From: Chromera velia
Lineage: Eukaryota; Sar; Chromeraceae
Length of the DNA: 32,500 bases
Assembly (NCBI GenBank): GCA_018398765.1
Contig: JAHBMJ010000934.1
Location: 1 to 32,500, forward strand
Reading direction: 5' to 3'
Position 1 is the first letter of the stretch; every line of letters begins with the position of its first letter. Under the pieces are notes generated by a model. That model did not search any database. It was not told the origin of the DNA and saw nothing but the letters and a program-made list of their open reading frames with translations. The position numbers were made by a program, and so were the translations under genes. This document shows, in pieces, positions 10,471 through 28,375 of the stretch.

Positions 10471-12090
10471 GAATCATGATGGCCTCTCAATATGATGGAC
10501 AGCGACAAAACCACCGTCGTTTCTTGTATGCATGCAGCAACATTGAACCAAACATCGGGTCTGGAGATCTATCCAGAGCGGCATTGAAAACTGAATTACA
10601 AATACAAGAAAACTCTTTGGGACCATCTCCGTTCTCTGTTTTCTCTTTCATCCAGAATCAGTCTGTCTCTCGTTTTAAGGGCACTCACACGTTTGTCTTG
10701 CAAGGTCTGGGGGCTGGCGGTCGAAATGGAAAAGAAAAAAAGGAAGACACACGCATACAGACGCCACTCTTCCCTTCCCCTCGCCAGTCAACAAAAGCAC
10801 CGTGCACTTTCTTTTCTACACCCCCCAATAATTTTTGTGCCCCACTAATTTCAACGATGGCCGGAACAACTGACATCCAAGAGGGAGAGGAGAATCACCC
10901 ATGCAAGAGATAGGTGGGCGCGGCGGGCGAACTCTCTCTGCCTCTCTCTCTCATTCTCTGTGAGTGTGTGTGTCACCTCCTGGCTCGCCATTTTGCGGTG
11001 GGATCGGACGGGGATCCGCGTTTCTGTGTGACCCCTTTTTTTCTCTTTCCTTAAATTCCCTCGGGGGGGAAAAGGGGGCGGTGGCCAGTGATTTCCTTCT
11101 TTTCTTTTGGCTCTCTGTGTTCCTCAGAGCCCTCTGTTGCAACTGTGCGAAACAATGCAACACTCTTTGTTCTGCATCCAAACAACAGCGTTGCGACAGG
11201 AATGCGTACAGGGAAAGAAAAGAAAACTGTCGACAGCGCCCCTTTTCTCCTTCACGCCTCTTCCCCCCCATTCGGCCAAAAAGAGACAAGCAAGGAATGC
11301 AGGGAGCAAAAAAGAGCAGGAAAAGAAAGAAGGCTCGATCAACAGAGTCGGAACAGAGTTCGCCGCAGGGTCCGGCCAGACTGCCATGCATGCCGTCAGA
11401 CCGAACAAACAAACGTCCATTCTAGATCTGTCCCACACAAAAGAAAACGTACCTTCTGTTTCTTTTACAGTCGACAAAGAGACGACAGGGGGGGAAGAGA
11501 AAACAAACAAATTAGAAGAAAACAGAACAAAAACACAACAAACCGAAAGAAGACGACGTTGCTGCGAGTGGTCACAAAAAGAAAAGAAAGAAAGAAACAA
11601 TTTCAAACCAGAGAAAAAGACAGACAGACAGAACTCTCTCCAACTACTGCTTCCCCTTTGACCACAGGATTTCCCATTCTCTTCCATTACGTCATTCCGT
11701 CGCTGCAACCTCCATAGAGAGATAAGTCACCTACCTGAGTCTGTTCCGTCCCTCCCTTCTGCCTTTCTGTCTCCTCTCTGCAACCTGACTGAGTCTCTCT
11801 TCTTCTTCAATTCAAAACGAGAGACAACCAAAAAGCGAACAAGCAGACGCCCAAGAGGAGCCCTTCTGCATAAATAGAAATGAATTCTAGGGAAGAAAAG
11901 GAAGAATGGGTATCACTGTCATGCGGTGGAAAGCCAGAGGACCGACCCAAAGACCATCCAAACAAAAAATACGATAAACATGCTCAGATACAAAAATGAC
12001 AGAGAGATCTTTGGATGCTCCGTCCCTCCATCACCCCTCACTCTTTCGATCCACCTTTTTTTTCTTCTGTTCCTTTTTTACTTTCTTTCT
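10471..12090. other. Intergenic, no supported gene
   Basis: Several long open frames on both strands (for example 10476-10913 and 11088-11717 on plus, 11124-11708 on minus) overlap each other. They are rich in Lys/Arg/Gln or Ser/Phe/Leu as expected from purine- or pyrimidine-biased DNA. None shows a domain or phased exon junctions. An isolated small gene cannot be excluded. Confidence 0.45.
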
Positions 12091-12091
12091 T

Positions 12092-12097
12092 TTTATT
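12092..12097 (-). terminator. Candidate polyadenylation signal of the 7TM gene
   Basis: AATAAA on the minus strand, about 36 bases after the stop codon of the seven-transmembrane protein gene. The position is plausible, but poly(A) signals in algae and protists are not always of this form. Confidence 0.3.
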
Positions 12098-12132
12098 CTT
12101 TTCAATACCTCTCGCTTTTCCCGTTTTCCCTC

Positions 12133-13687
12133 TTACTCCATTTCCTCACCTCCCCCCCCTTCTCCGTCCTCCCCCTTCGCATCCCCCCTTCTCTCCAAGA
12201 GGACTTCAGAAGAAATCCATGCAGGCCTCCCTCCCATCACTCCAGTGTTGGTGTTAGTGGTACAAGAAGCCAACCCCCCCAATTCAATTTCAGATTCCCC
12301 ACCGCTGCCCTCACGAGAGGAATGGGACGACGAAGGCGAACCTCCTCTACCAGAAGAACAACCTAGTCTTACTTGCCTCCCCGAAACAGGACCCCCACAA
12401 CCCTCTTCAAGTGTCTCGACAAGATCCCCTCCTCCTCCCTCCCCGCTTTGCATCCCTTCCATCTCCCTAGCTCCTCTCGCACCTGCACTCTCCGTCTGCC
12501 GACCCCCCTGAGGAGACTCTTCGGGACGGTTCTGCTGTGTGGGGGACTCTCCCTCTATTCCCACCCCCACCCCACCCAGGAGGGACACCCTACTTGCATC
12601 CCCATTTCGACGAAAGACCACCCGTTCTCTCCATCGACGGAGAGCGCCGAGTGAGGCCGCCAAACTCTCGGCAGCGTTCACCACGACGGACCCCCCCCTT
12701 GCCCCAAACCCCCCAGCCAGGCCCCCCAACCCCCCCCCCGATCGACCGCTGACCCCACAACTCTGAAACGACGGTACTCCGAGGCAAACATCCAGCACTC
12801 CCTCCCGGAACCCCACGGTCCTCTCGAGACCACGACGAGCTTCCCGTGATGCAGGGAGGGGGGGGCCTTGTGTGCTCGAGACAGGGGGGGAAGTTTCTCC
12901 AGTCCCCACCTCTTCCTTCTCACTTCCAGCCGGGTCTGCTGGAAGATAGGATGCCGGATTCATGACCAGAGCCAAAGCAGAGGGCGCCTGTGGATCGTCC
13001 AACAGGCACACGCACTCACCGGCCTCTTGGGCATTTTGAGTTCTCTCTTGCATTCTTCCCGCAGCAGTCGCAACGGAGCTGTTCGAGTCCCGTGTGTGCG
13101 TCGTTGAGGGGTCTGCACTTTTTGCCCCTGCAACAAAGAGCGGCAAAACCGCACGTATGCCATCGCCCTCAGAGGCCAGAGCCTCGAGGTATGGAACCTC
13201 ATGGCGAGGTCTGAAGATGATCGCGAGGGAGAGATAGACAAGAAAGTCCATTAAGTAAATCATCAAATACCCAATCTGGGCAGATTTGAGCAAAACGAGG
13301 ATAACGTATTTGATCAGCAGCACGCCTATAAAATAAGTAGCAGAGACGGCCTGGAGGGAACGAAACATCCACAGCTTCAATTCCAAAGCACGAGCCATCA
13401 AGACAAGCTGGGTGCCTGCCACCTCCTCCCCCTCCCCATCTTGATCATTCACAGGATCTCCCCCCATCCCCCCCTGCTGATCTCCGTTCCCCTCCCCTGC
13501 CGATCCCCTGCCCAAACGCTCTTGTCGCGCCATCCACCGCAACGCGAGGATGTCGGCTACCACTTGCTGCCGCTCCTCGAGTTGCCCGATGTTCTTCGCA
13601 CAGGACGTCCACACGGCAAACAGAAGGCACGTGTACAGACAGAAAACGATCGGGAGCGTCAGCTGCTGACAGACACAGACACACACA

Positions 13688-13743
<56 letters not shown>

Positions 13744-13758
13744 GAGAGAGAGACAGAC

Positions 13759-13789
<31 letters not shown>

Positions 13790-14319
13790 CAGAGACAGAG
13801 ACAGAGAAAGAGACAGACAGAGACAGACAGAGAGACAGAGACAGAGAGAGACAGAGAGAGACGGAGATAGACAGACAGAAAGGTGGCGGTGAGTCATCTG
13901 CTGGTAAATGGATGCGTAAGAGGGGGGAGAAAAAGTCAACAACATGAAAGCAAACATGCGGACTCACGTCCCCGATGCAAGGAGAAAAGAGACAACCAGA
14001 AGAGACGACCACTTTCCTTCCTTTTTTCCCCTCATCCGGCCATGCTTCATGCACCCATGCATACATGCCCTTCAATCAATTCAAAACACCCGCCCACCCG
14101 TGCAGGAATGAATTTAAGGAACGGAACATCAACTGGCAAACAGAAGGGAAGGAAGGTCTTCAGTGAAAAGTATCAAGTCTCTTCTCCGTCTGCTCTGACG
14201 GGCCGGAAAACAGGCAGACAGGCACACTAAGAGGCAAACTGAGTTGCCGAGGCATGTGTCCTCTCTCTCTCTCTCTCTGTGTGTGTGTATGTGTTGTGTT
14301 GTAGTGTGTGCGTGTGTGT

Positions 14320-14362
<43 letters not shown>

Positions 14363-16455
14363 GTGTGTGCTTTTGTTTGTTTTGATTCTCTCGGATCCCT
14401 CTTCACCCATCCCTTCTTATCTATCCATCCATCGAACTATCTGTCTGTCTCTCAACGTGCACCCCCACCCCTCAAACCACCCCCCCTGCACCCACACCTA
14501 CCTCGGGGTCCAGTTGGTGCACCGCCATGACCAGGTACCCCGACCCGATCAGAACCGCAAGGCACAAGGCCTCCCCCCTCGTCAACAACTCTCGAGTCAG
14601 CATCCACCCCTTCGCAAGCAGCAGCAGCACGGCGAAGAAAAACGTGTGGAACATCGTCGTCAGGGCCAGGTAGCACATCCACAGGGCCTGACCGATGCCC
14701 CCCCCGAAATTCGGACAGAGGGACCAAAACCAGAAACCGGCAGCGCACAGAAGAACCTGCGTGAGAGAAACCAATCAAAACAGCGAGAGAGATTTCAGGA
14801 AAACAAACAAAAGACAGGAGGAACAAGAGGAAAGAGAGAGAGAGAGAGAACGATGTGGGAGGGGCATTAAATGTTGACAGACAAGGAAGGAGATACACAC
14901 ATATGTCACACATACATGCCATGACGGCTGCCCCCTCCATTCCGTCATTCCTCTTCAAGGCTCACACTTCCTTCCAGCCTGCCTCTCTCCCTCATCAGTC
15001 CATCTGGTGGATGGGTGTGTGTGGCATTCAGTAGGCTCTCTTCTCAGGAACGCTTGTTACAAAAAGTTTTGATCAGTGCATGTTGTCTTCGTCCTGACCA
15101 TCGATCCACAAACAAAGAATGCTCCCTCACAGAGACAGAGAAAAGACATGACGGGATTCATGAAGGAAGGAAAGCGATTCGAACGTATGGGACGGATACA
15201 AAAAGCGTCACATACATAGTCAGTCAGAAAAGTAGCGATCGAGCGATTTAGGCAAAGAGTCGGGAAGAAGGAGATGGAGGGGGACGCACTGCGAGGAAAG
15301 GGGTGAGGAAGAAATTGAGCTTGGAATGGCGTTGAAAGCAAGCAGTGAGCGTACCTTAACCCACGGACAGATGCCGATCAGTTTGTGCAGGACGATCTGC
15401 CCGTAGCCCATTCGGGAGGAGGGGAAGCTCCTCCACGCAGCCGCCAGAATCAACCAGGGACCAAGAAACGCCAGAAAGACGTACTTGAAAAGAGCGATTG
15501 CCGGACAGTCAATGTAGTTGGCTGCCTCTCTGTCTAGGTAGGCAGAGAAACGCTCGCCTTTCTTTAACATGACTGTCATCTCCTCGGCCGCTTCTGTCTC
15601 GATGCTGACCACAACAGTCGACACATTCTCCCACCGTGAGACAAATGAGGGTGGCAGATCGACTGTCGTGTTCTCTACTTCGAGAAAGGTCCCGTTGATC
15701 TGGGGATTGATGAAAGTCATGTTGTGCACCGACCGCATTTCGTCGACATATGGAAGTCGGACTATAGTTGCGTCGCCTGACAAAAGCTCTAACTCTGTCA
15801 TATTCTCATTCTGCAACACGAGTGCAAACACTGGCTCCCCCTCGTTCTCATCTTTTGGCAGCAATTCCGTGAAATTGGCTTCTGGGAAGAGGAGGGCTGA
15901 GAGAGGGAAGGCCTCGGGATCGAATCGATGAAGCTGTTGGGCCAGTTCGATCATCGCAAGGAAGACCGTGCTGTTATGCACAGGGTCAAACAGCCAGATG
16001 GAACCGTTGCCATAAGTTCCAGGCACTCTGCCCGTTGGTTCACTCTCTGCCGCCCCACCATTCTCTCCCTCTCTCTGTACTTCCTCCAACCTTCTCCGTC
16101 TCCGCAGACGAGACGCCGCAGCAGTCTCTTTTGCGCTCTCCTCTTCGCTTTCAACCCCCCCCGTCTCCTCTTCTTCGTTTGCTGCTGCTGCTTCAGACGA
16201 CGAAGATGGCGAAGGAACGGACGGGGGGTCTTTGGTGGGATCGACATCGAATAGAGTTGTGCCGGGCCAGTACCAGACAGAGTCATGCAGCCCCTCCTCT
16301 GGAAGATTCGGACCCAAGTTACATACCTCTGTGTCGTATTTGGAGCCAATCAACTTACTATTTTCCGGCTGAACAACCAATCTTGTCTCTGTGAACTTGA
16401 GGAGAGACCCAGCCAACAAAAACAGAAACATACACACTGAAGAGACGGATGACAT
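12133..16455 (-). CDS. Seven-transmembrane, N-glycosylated protein, GPR180/TMEM145 (GOST-like) type
   Basis: Three exons, 16455-15355, 14756-14502 and about 13665-12133, all in phase 0. Donors are AAG|GTACGC and GAG|GTAGGT; acceptors are ACGCAG and TGTCAG. A second CAG three bases on (start at 13662) is equally usable. Product: 962 aa. Residues 1-24 are a signal peptide. Residues 25-320 form a luminal or extracellular domain with about eight N-x-S/T sites and an acidic, Arg-ended insert. Helix 1 is near 321-341, helices 2-4 span about 350-452, helix 5 453-475, and helices 6-7 556-604. Between helices 5 and 6 lies a Gly/acidic loop of about 75 residues. The motif [14 protein letters not shown] after helix 3 matches the conserved LLAKGW feature I recall for the rhodopsin-like domain of GPR180/TMEM145 proteins (PF10192). 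The tail of about 358 residues is Gly/Ser/Glu-rich and probably disordered. Topology suggests a Golgi/endosomal or surface protein; ligand and role are unknown. The family call is moderate; the exon model is strong. It diverges from the FemAB-like gene 548 bp away. Confidence 0.75.
13676..13880. repeat. (CA)n (GA)n (GACA)n array in intron 2 of the 7TM gene
   Basis: Read on the transcribed minus strand this is a (TC)n and (TGTC)n pyrimidine array passing into (TG)n. It sits immediately upstream of the acceptor at about 13666. It serves, or at least takes the place of, the polypyrimidine tract. Confidence 0.9.
14262..14361. repeat. (CT)n (GT)n microsatellite in intron 2 of the 7TM gene
   Basis: A (CT) block is followed by a long, slightly interrupted (GT) block. 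It lies inside the 836-bp second intron of the minus-strand gene. Confidence 0.9.
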
Positions 16456-17003
16456 TTTGGGAACGTCGGTGAAACAACAACTAATTCCGCGTCTCCTCAG
16501 GCGTTCTGGTGCTTGCTTGGCTAAGCTTACGTCATCTCATTGCTTGCTGAGAGCCCGCTAGTGTGTTAACTTTGTGAGTAAGACGACTGTTTCTGCTCTT
16601 GGCTCGAAATCCGTGTCACTTTCATCATCACAAGTAGTGGACTGCAAGCAACAGCTACAGTATAGCTACAGTAGCTAGTTGTTATTTGGGCCGCGGCGCG
16701 GACCGGGGCCACGCGGGCCTCGCGCGGGCGCGCCGCGCCCCCGCGAGCCGCCCGGAGTCAGTCAGTCCGCACGTGTGATTCTCCGCACAAACTGGTGCAT
16801 CGATCACGCAGTCTCATCATTGGGATCGATTCTGGCTGCCACGCATTTACGTGCACACACACCTAGCTTGAGTATCGAAGAAGCCACAGTAAAAAAACTG
16901 CGCAAGGAGTGAAATACCGTACTGGAAAGAGATCGGGGAGAAGAGGAGACGGGGAGGTTTGACTTCCGCCGCTTCCGTACTGTAGCCGTGGCTGCAGAGA
17001 GCC
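16456..17003. promoter_or_regulatory. Shared divergent promoter region with a GC-rich patch
   Basis: The start codons of two oppositely transcribed genes are 548 bp apart, so this interval must hold both 5' regions. A patch at 16687-16757 is almost pure G and C with many CG dinucleotides (GCGCGGGCGCGCCGCGCC is typical), unlike anything else in the window. Just left of it AGCTACAGTA occurs twice (about 16651-16675), followed by a related GCTAGTTG. No TATA box is evident at a fixed distance from either start. The regulatory role is inferred from position only. Confidence 0.55.
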
Positions 17004-24400
<7,397 letters not shown>

Positions 24401-24465
24401 CTTCTTTAAAGTTTTTGTGACTTTGAAACTTGTCAAGTGTCATTTCTCTCAAGCGATTCGGGGTC

Positions 24466-24501
<36 letters not shown>

Positions 24502-24713
24502 AGATATAATATATACTAGATAATATAATATAAATATAATTGAATATAATCACTGAAGGAATGCATCATACGTTTGAATAACACACTAAATACTTGCTGA
24601 AAAATGTTTAAAAAATTCTAACCAGCTTGCTAGCAGAGTCTTTATTTTAGTGCGTTTTTGCTTAACTTAAAAAAGAACGTTTCAAATGATCCAGGGGCAT
24701 GCGAAGCAACCTT
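24401..24713. other. 3' flank of the FemAB-like gene with (AT)n tract
   Basis: AT-rich 3' flanking sequence. It includes a perfect (AT)n run at about 24469-24499 followed by degenerate ATATAAT units to 24550. No canonical AATAAA is seen close to the stop codon. No gene is present. Confidence 0.6.
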
Positions 24714-26300
24714 GATTGATTGATTGATTGATTGATATGTTCCGCCCTAGGGCCTTCCCGCTATGTCTATCTGTTGCTAGAGCTAGCAGGGCGGGGCGTT
24801 CCCCAGCCTAAGCTGAGGTATCAGACCCCGCCCTCGGGGCCTGCCAGAGTCTGTTGCCCTGGCCGCTGCTGCATGATTATTCGTTGTTCGAGCCGTAGCT
24901 CTGGATCCGTGTTGGCTTTCCGATCTGAAAATCGATCTGAAACGGCATACGATTTTGGCTTCCTCGCTCTTCTTGTTTGCTTTATCAATCTTCTTCTGCG
25001 GCTCCCTCCTTTCCCACCCTAACGCTCCTTCGGTCGTCTCTAAGTTATCAATTGTCTCCTCATATTCCTTTGTTAGTCTCTCGATTGCCCGCTGCCTTCC
25101 GGTGATTCCTGCATGTCTGGCCGCCAGAGCGTCTCCCTCTATGTGTCCGTACCATCCTGGACACTTCTCAAACACCCTCCGTCTGAATGACGCCCATCCC
25201 AAAAACTCATCCACTCTGGCATGACATTCATTCAACAGAAAGCAGAAAAGCGTCGAGTTGTCTCTTTTTCCCTCTTCTCTGTTGGGCCCTTCTCTTTCTG
25301 TGGCTGCCTTTCTGGCTTTCTCTTTCATCTTGCTGTCCTATTTCTCTTCTATCTTTCTGAACATCTCTGCTCTCTCTCTGTTAAAAATAGAACATTCTGT
25401 CACCAGATTGATTTTATCTTCCACCACCTCGATTCCTAACCACCCTCGACAGAACTGGCACGTCCTTTTCTGTAACGGCACCTTTTCTCCCCCCCTTACC
25501 GGAATTTTTCCCTGAGTCGCAGCCATAGCCCTGTCTCCCACCCTGCATGCTGCTTTCCTCCTGTGTTCCGATCGCGGCGCCACTTTCGTATAGCAAAAAG
25601 GGGCTCTCCCTATTCTTTCTCTGTCTATTTTCATTGTCGAGCCAACCTTTCTACCTGCTCTGTCTTCAAACAAAGAAAGGTGGAGACGGTTTCCGTTTGA
25701 GACCTTTCTGTGCACGTCAGCCATCATCACTCCTGTCAGTTCTGCCTTCTCCTGACTGCTCTTCTCTCTTATGTTTCTTTCTATTCTATGTGCAAACGCC
25801 TCTTTCTTTTTCTCGTCTAGCTCATTTTTTGTTCTCTTCAGCAGCCATTTCTCTATCCCATCCACTCTCTTGTTGACTACCTGTGTTCTTCTCTGCCCTA
25901 TGCTTCCTTTTAGTCTTTCTCTTGCAAATGGGTGCATTCCTCTGTCTGTGTAGAGTGCCTGTGCATATTGCTTTAGATGAGGGAAAAGATGAAAAAGATG
26001 CATTCCTCTCCCCCCCCCCATTTCGTTCTCTACCCCCTCTCTCAGGCATATGAGGATTGCCTGCCCTACCGCTTCATTTCTTTTCTCCTTTAAAGCCTTC
26101 CCTGCCCACCAGATCGTTCTGGAAGCCACTTCGAGATCGATTGGAATGAAACCTCCTTCCATCATCAGCGTGTCGCAATTTTTTTTCTTTTTCAAATGCA
26201 AAACAAACCTGATAAATCTCCTTTGCTTCTTGTCGAAGCCACTCTAGTGAAGGGGGAGAGATGGGGGCATTCAGCAGTGTACTCGTCTTCATGGACGACT
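24714..26300 (-). pseudogene. Decayed, 5'-truncated LINE (non-LTR) retrotransposon 3' end
   Basis: Read on the minus strand, the frame starts with a thumb-like segment (MEGGFIPIDLEVASRTIWWA, about 26160-26100) typical of the region after the reverse-transcriptase palm, where GG-(F/L)-x-(I/L)-x-(D/S)-L-E is common. Near 25460-25341 is a C-terminal zinc-knuckle-like motif, CQFC then EDKINLVTEC then NRER. The usual histidine (HLxxEC) appears as asparagine. The upstream part (26292 to about 26190) lies in another frame, so a frameshift occurs near the A-rich run at about 26180-26200. A TAG at 25340-25338 interrupts the frame, which then continues to 24783 with a coiled-coil-like region. The 3' end carries a (TGAT)n tail at 24716-24736, as in LINEs that end in short tandem repeats. 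The palm/YxDD region and endonuclease are absent, so the copy is dead. Confidence 0.7.
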
Positions 26301-27100
26301 GAACCGTAAAAGACTGATCAAGTAGAACCTAAAGTGTTGCAATGTAGCCAGATGTGTTGCAGTGTTACATAGAGGAATGGAAGGACCAAAGTAAGACGGG
26401 CGTGCTAGGAACAGATCCCAAAATGCATTCCCCCCCAATGATCCAGAATATACTTTAAAGTGAAATCTTTTTTTGTAAATTGGTTGGAAGCTAGGTTGGA
26501 AGTTTTATGACATGCAGAAGATATTCCACATTTTTGTTGATCTGATATAATTTTTTGATATGTTGATTTTTGACTTAATAATCTTAGTCTTAATTCTTCT
26601 ACAATTGTAAAGTTGTTAAACTTAAAATAAAACTTAACTATGAAAGTTTTGCATGTCATGCAGTCTTTTACGGAGTGATACAGACCATTACTATAAATTA
26701 TACTTAGGCCACAACTGTACTGTAGGCACCATTAGTAACATGTCAGATCAGTCTTTTAATACAGGCTGGACTATACTAGTAGAGTAAATACAGGCCACGA
26801 GTGTAGAGTTTTGGTACCAGTAGGTACCACTGGTAGTCACTTTTAATTATTATATTAAATTATAAAAGAAAAGTTGATTGGGGGTCGAAGCTAAGACCAT
26901 TGAATTATTTTTTATACTGAATGTTAAGTCGCTAACCACCATGCTATGGATATCAAGGCAGCTTGCGGCTTGCCCATTTAATTATACTTTTGAAGATTTT
27001 TTTTTTTGATTTTATGATATAAAAGTTTGACAGATTAGTATTTCGTTTTATTTTTTTTTGTAGTGATTAAGTGTATCAAAGGCTTGAAATTGACGTGTCG
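26301..27100. other. AT-rich stretch
   Basis: Strongly AT-rich with poly-T runs, no protein-like frame, and several short inverted repeats (for example CCGTAAAAGACT near 26304 against AGTCTTTTACGG near 26660). It contains the tRNA-like relic listed separately. Confidence 0.6.
26881..26953 (-). repeat. tRNA-like relic, possible SINE head
   Basis: On the minus strand TAGCATGGTGG (26946-26936) resembles a Pol III A box with one departure from TRGCNNAGYGG. GCTTCGACCCC (26891-26881) resembles a B box with two departures from GGTTCGANTCC. The spacing of about 45 bases is right for a tRNA. Stems of a functional cloverleaf do not close well and the anticodon region is A-rich, so a degenerate tRNA or tRNA-derived SINE is more likely than a working gene. 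Confidence 0.35.
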
Positions 27101-27101
27101 A

Positions 27102-27896
27102 TTAGATGAGTGGAGACGAACACTCGGTTTGCCACTTTGCTGCCAAGTCTTGGCAGGAAAACTCAATTCCTGTACCATGGGTTTCAACTTTAAACACTTG
27201 TTGCAACACAGGAGCAAAACTATCTAAAAGGTGAAGGTCAATAGGAACATCGCCAACAGGTGCTTTGATGTTTTTGTCTTGCTCGTACAGCGCTTTAGCG
27301 CATTCTTTGAGGCGGGAAGCAAAGAGCTCCTTGGGTGATTTGCATGCAGTCGTCGTCTGTCCCTTCTGCCCGTCTACCTCCCCTCCTACCTTCGCTGTTG
27401 CCTCAGCCGTCACCTCCCCTCCTACCTTCCCTGCTGCCTTCTCCGTTGCCTCCCATGTTGCGTCCCCCTTCACTGCTTTCATCGCCCCACCGTCCGAGAC
27501 ACTCCCACTGGCCCCTTCACAGCCTTTTTCGCGATCCTCATCGTTTTGTTCTCCAGTGCGGTCACTCTCGTCGCTATCTCTTCCCGGTCGTCGAGACGAA
27601 GAAGCAGCTGCTTGTTGTCTCTGCGGCAGGTCTCCTCTCCTCGGTGGGGGCTCTTTCATTCTGCTGCTCTGACACCACTTCATTCGACCTTCAAGGACCC
27701 GAAGAGACTGCGTCCACCGATTCAGAGGATCGGGGCTCTGCTGGGTGGCGTGTGCAGCCGTTTGGAGCTTTAGTGTTACAAGATCGGACAAGTACCTCTC
27801 GCACTTGATATTCAGTTCCCTCACATATTCCTTATATGACATCTGGGGTTCTGAATTCCCTCCCAACTTGCCAAGAAGAGTCATCTTCAGTTTCAA
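27102..27896 (-). CDS. Uncharacterised ORF, 264 aa, possibly repeat-derived
   Basis: The frame is open from about 27968; the first ATG is at 27896. It has three parts. The N-terminal part has basic helical character, and its upstream non-ATG extension includes a Cys-rich SCLSAECPTARDEL. The middle (about residues 75-190) is polar and low-complexity, with the internal near-repeat KVGGEVTAEATAKVGGEV. The C-terminal 80 residues have more normal composition (SPKELFASRLKECAKALYEQ onward). The ECPTARDEL segment recalls the end of LINE reverse-transcriptase zinc knuckles, so the whole may be a retroelement fragment or an ORF1-like protein. Alternatively it is a last exon of a host gene. No family is recognised. 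Confidence 0.4.
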   Translation of the reverse strand: MKLKMTLLGKLGGNSEPQMSYKEYVRELNIKCERYLSDLVTLKLQTAAHATQQSPDPLNRWTQSLRVLEGRMKWCQSSRMKEPPPRRGDLPQRQQAAASSSRRPGRDSDESDRTGEQNDEDREKGCEGASGSVSDGGAMKAVKGDATWEATEKAAGKVGGEVTAEATAKVGGEVDGQKGQTTTACKSPKELFASRLKECAKALYEQDKNIKAPVGDVPIDLHLLDSFAPVLQQVFKVETHGTGIEFSCQDLAAKWQTECSSPLI

Positions 27897-28092
27897 TTCG
27901 TCTCGGGCGGTCGGACACTCTGCAGACAGACAGGATCGAGGAATTTCAAAATCAAATCACGGACTGTGAGAACAAACGGCCCCAATTGAGCTGCTCAGGG
28001 CCGCCCATGAAAAAAAAACAAACATGTGAGACCGACTGAAGATTCCATGGCCGAGTCTTTCAAGCAACCACTAGAGGGGTGCTCGACTGAGG

Positions 28093-28375
28093 CCAAAATG
28101 GAAGCATGGGTCTGCTGAGCAAGAAAGCGGAAACGGAGGGAGAGAAGGTCAAAATGGAAGCCTGGGTCTGCTGAGCAAGAAAGCGGAAACGGAGGGAGAG
28201 AAGGTCAAAATGGAAGCATGGGTCTGCTGAGCAAGAAAGCGGAAACGGAGGGAGCGAAGGTCAAAATGGAAGCATGGGTCTGCTGAGCAAGAAAGCGGAA
28301 ACGGAGGGAGAGAAGGTCAAAATGGAAGCGGGTGTCTGTCGAGCAAGAAAGCGGAAACGGAGGGAGAGAATTCAG
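28093..28375. repeat. 56-bp tandem repeat, five copies
   Basis: Units start AAAATGGAAGCATGGGTCTG and end with a purine-rich CGGAAACGGAGGGAGAGAAG stretch. Copies begin at 28095, 28151, 28207, 28263 and 28319, an exact 56-bp period with only single-base changes. Because 56 is not a multiple of three, a protein-coding repeat is unlikely. Units are contiguous with no spacers, so this is a minisatellite and not a CRISPR array. Confidence 0.95.

Noticed and set aside
10476-11717. Plus-strand frames taken as a possible gene
   Set aside because: Overlapping frames on both strands, biased Lys/Gln or Ser/Phe content, no splice structure, no leader and no domain.
11926-12766. Plus-strand Pro/Ser-rich frames
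   Set aside because: Antisense shadows of the Gly/Glu-rich tail encoded on the minus strand by exon 3 of the 7TM gene.
13078-13100. GTTCGAGTCCC resembling a tRNA B box
   Set aside because: Lies inside coding exon 3 of the 7TM gene and has no matching A box at tRNA spacing.
13441-13957. Overlapping frames of 168-170 residues on both strands
   Set aside because: They cross the (CA)n/(GA)n array and the antisense side of the third exon of the 7TM gene. Purely repeat-driven.
28093-28375. CRISPR-like repeated block
   Set aside because: Units are directly contiguous with no spacers, and the context is eukaryotic.
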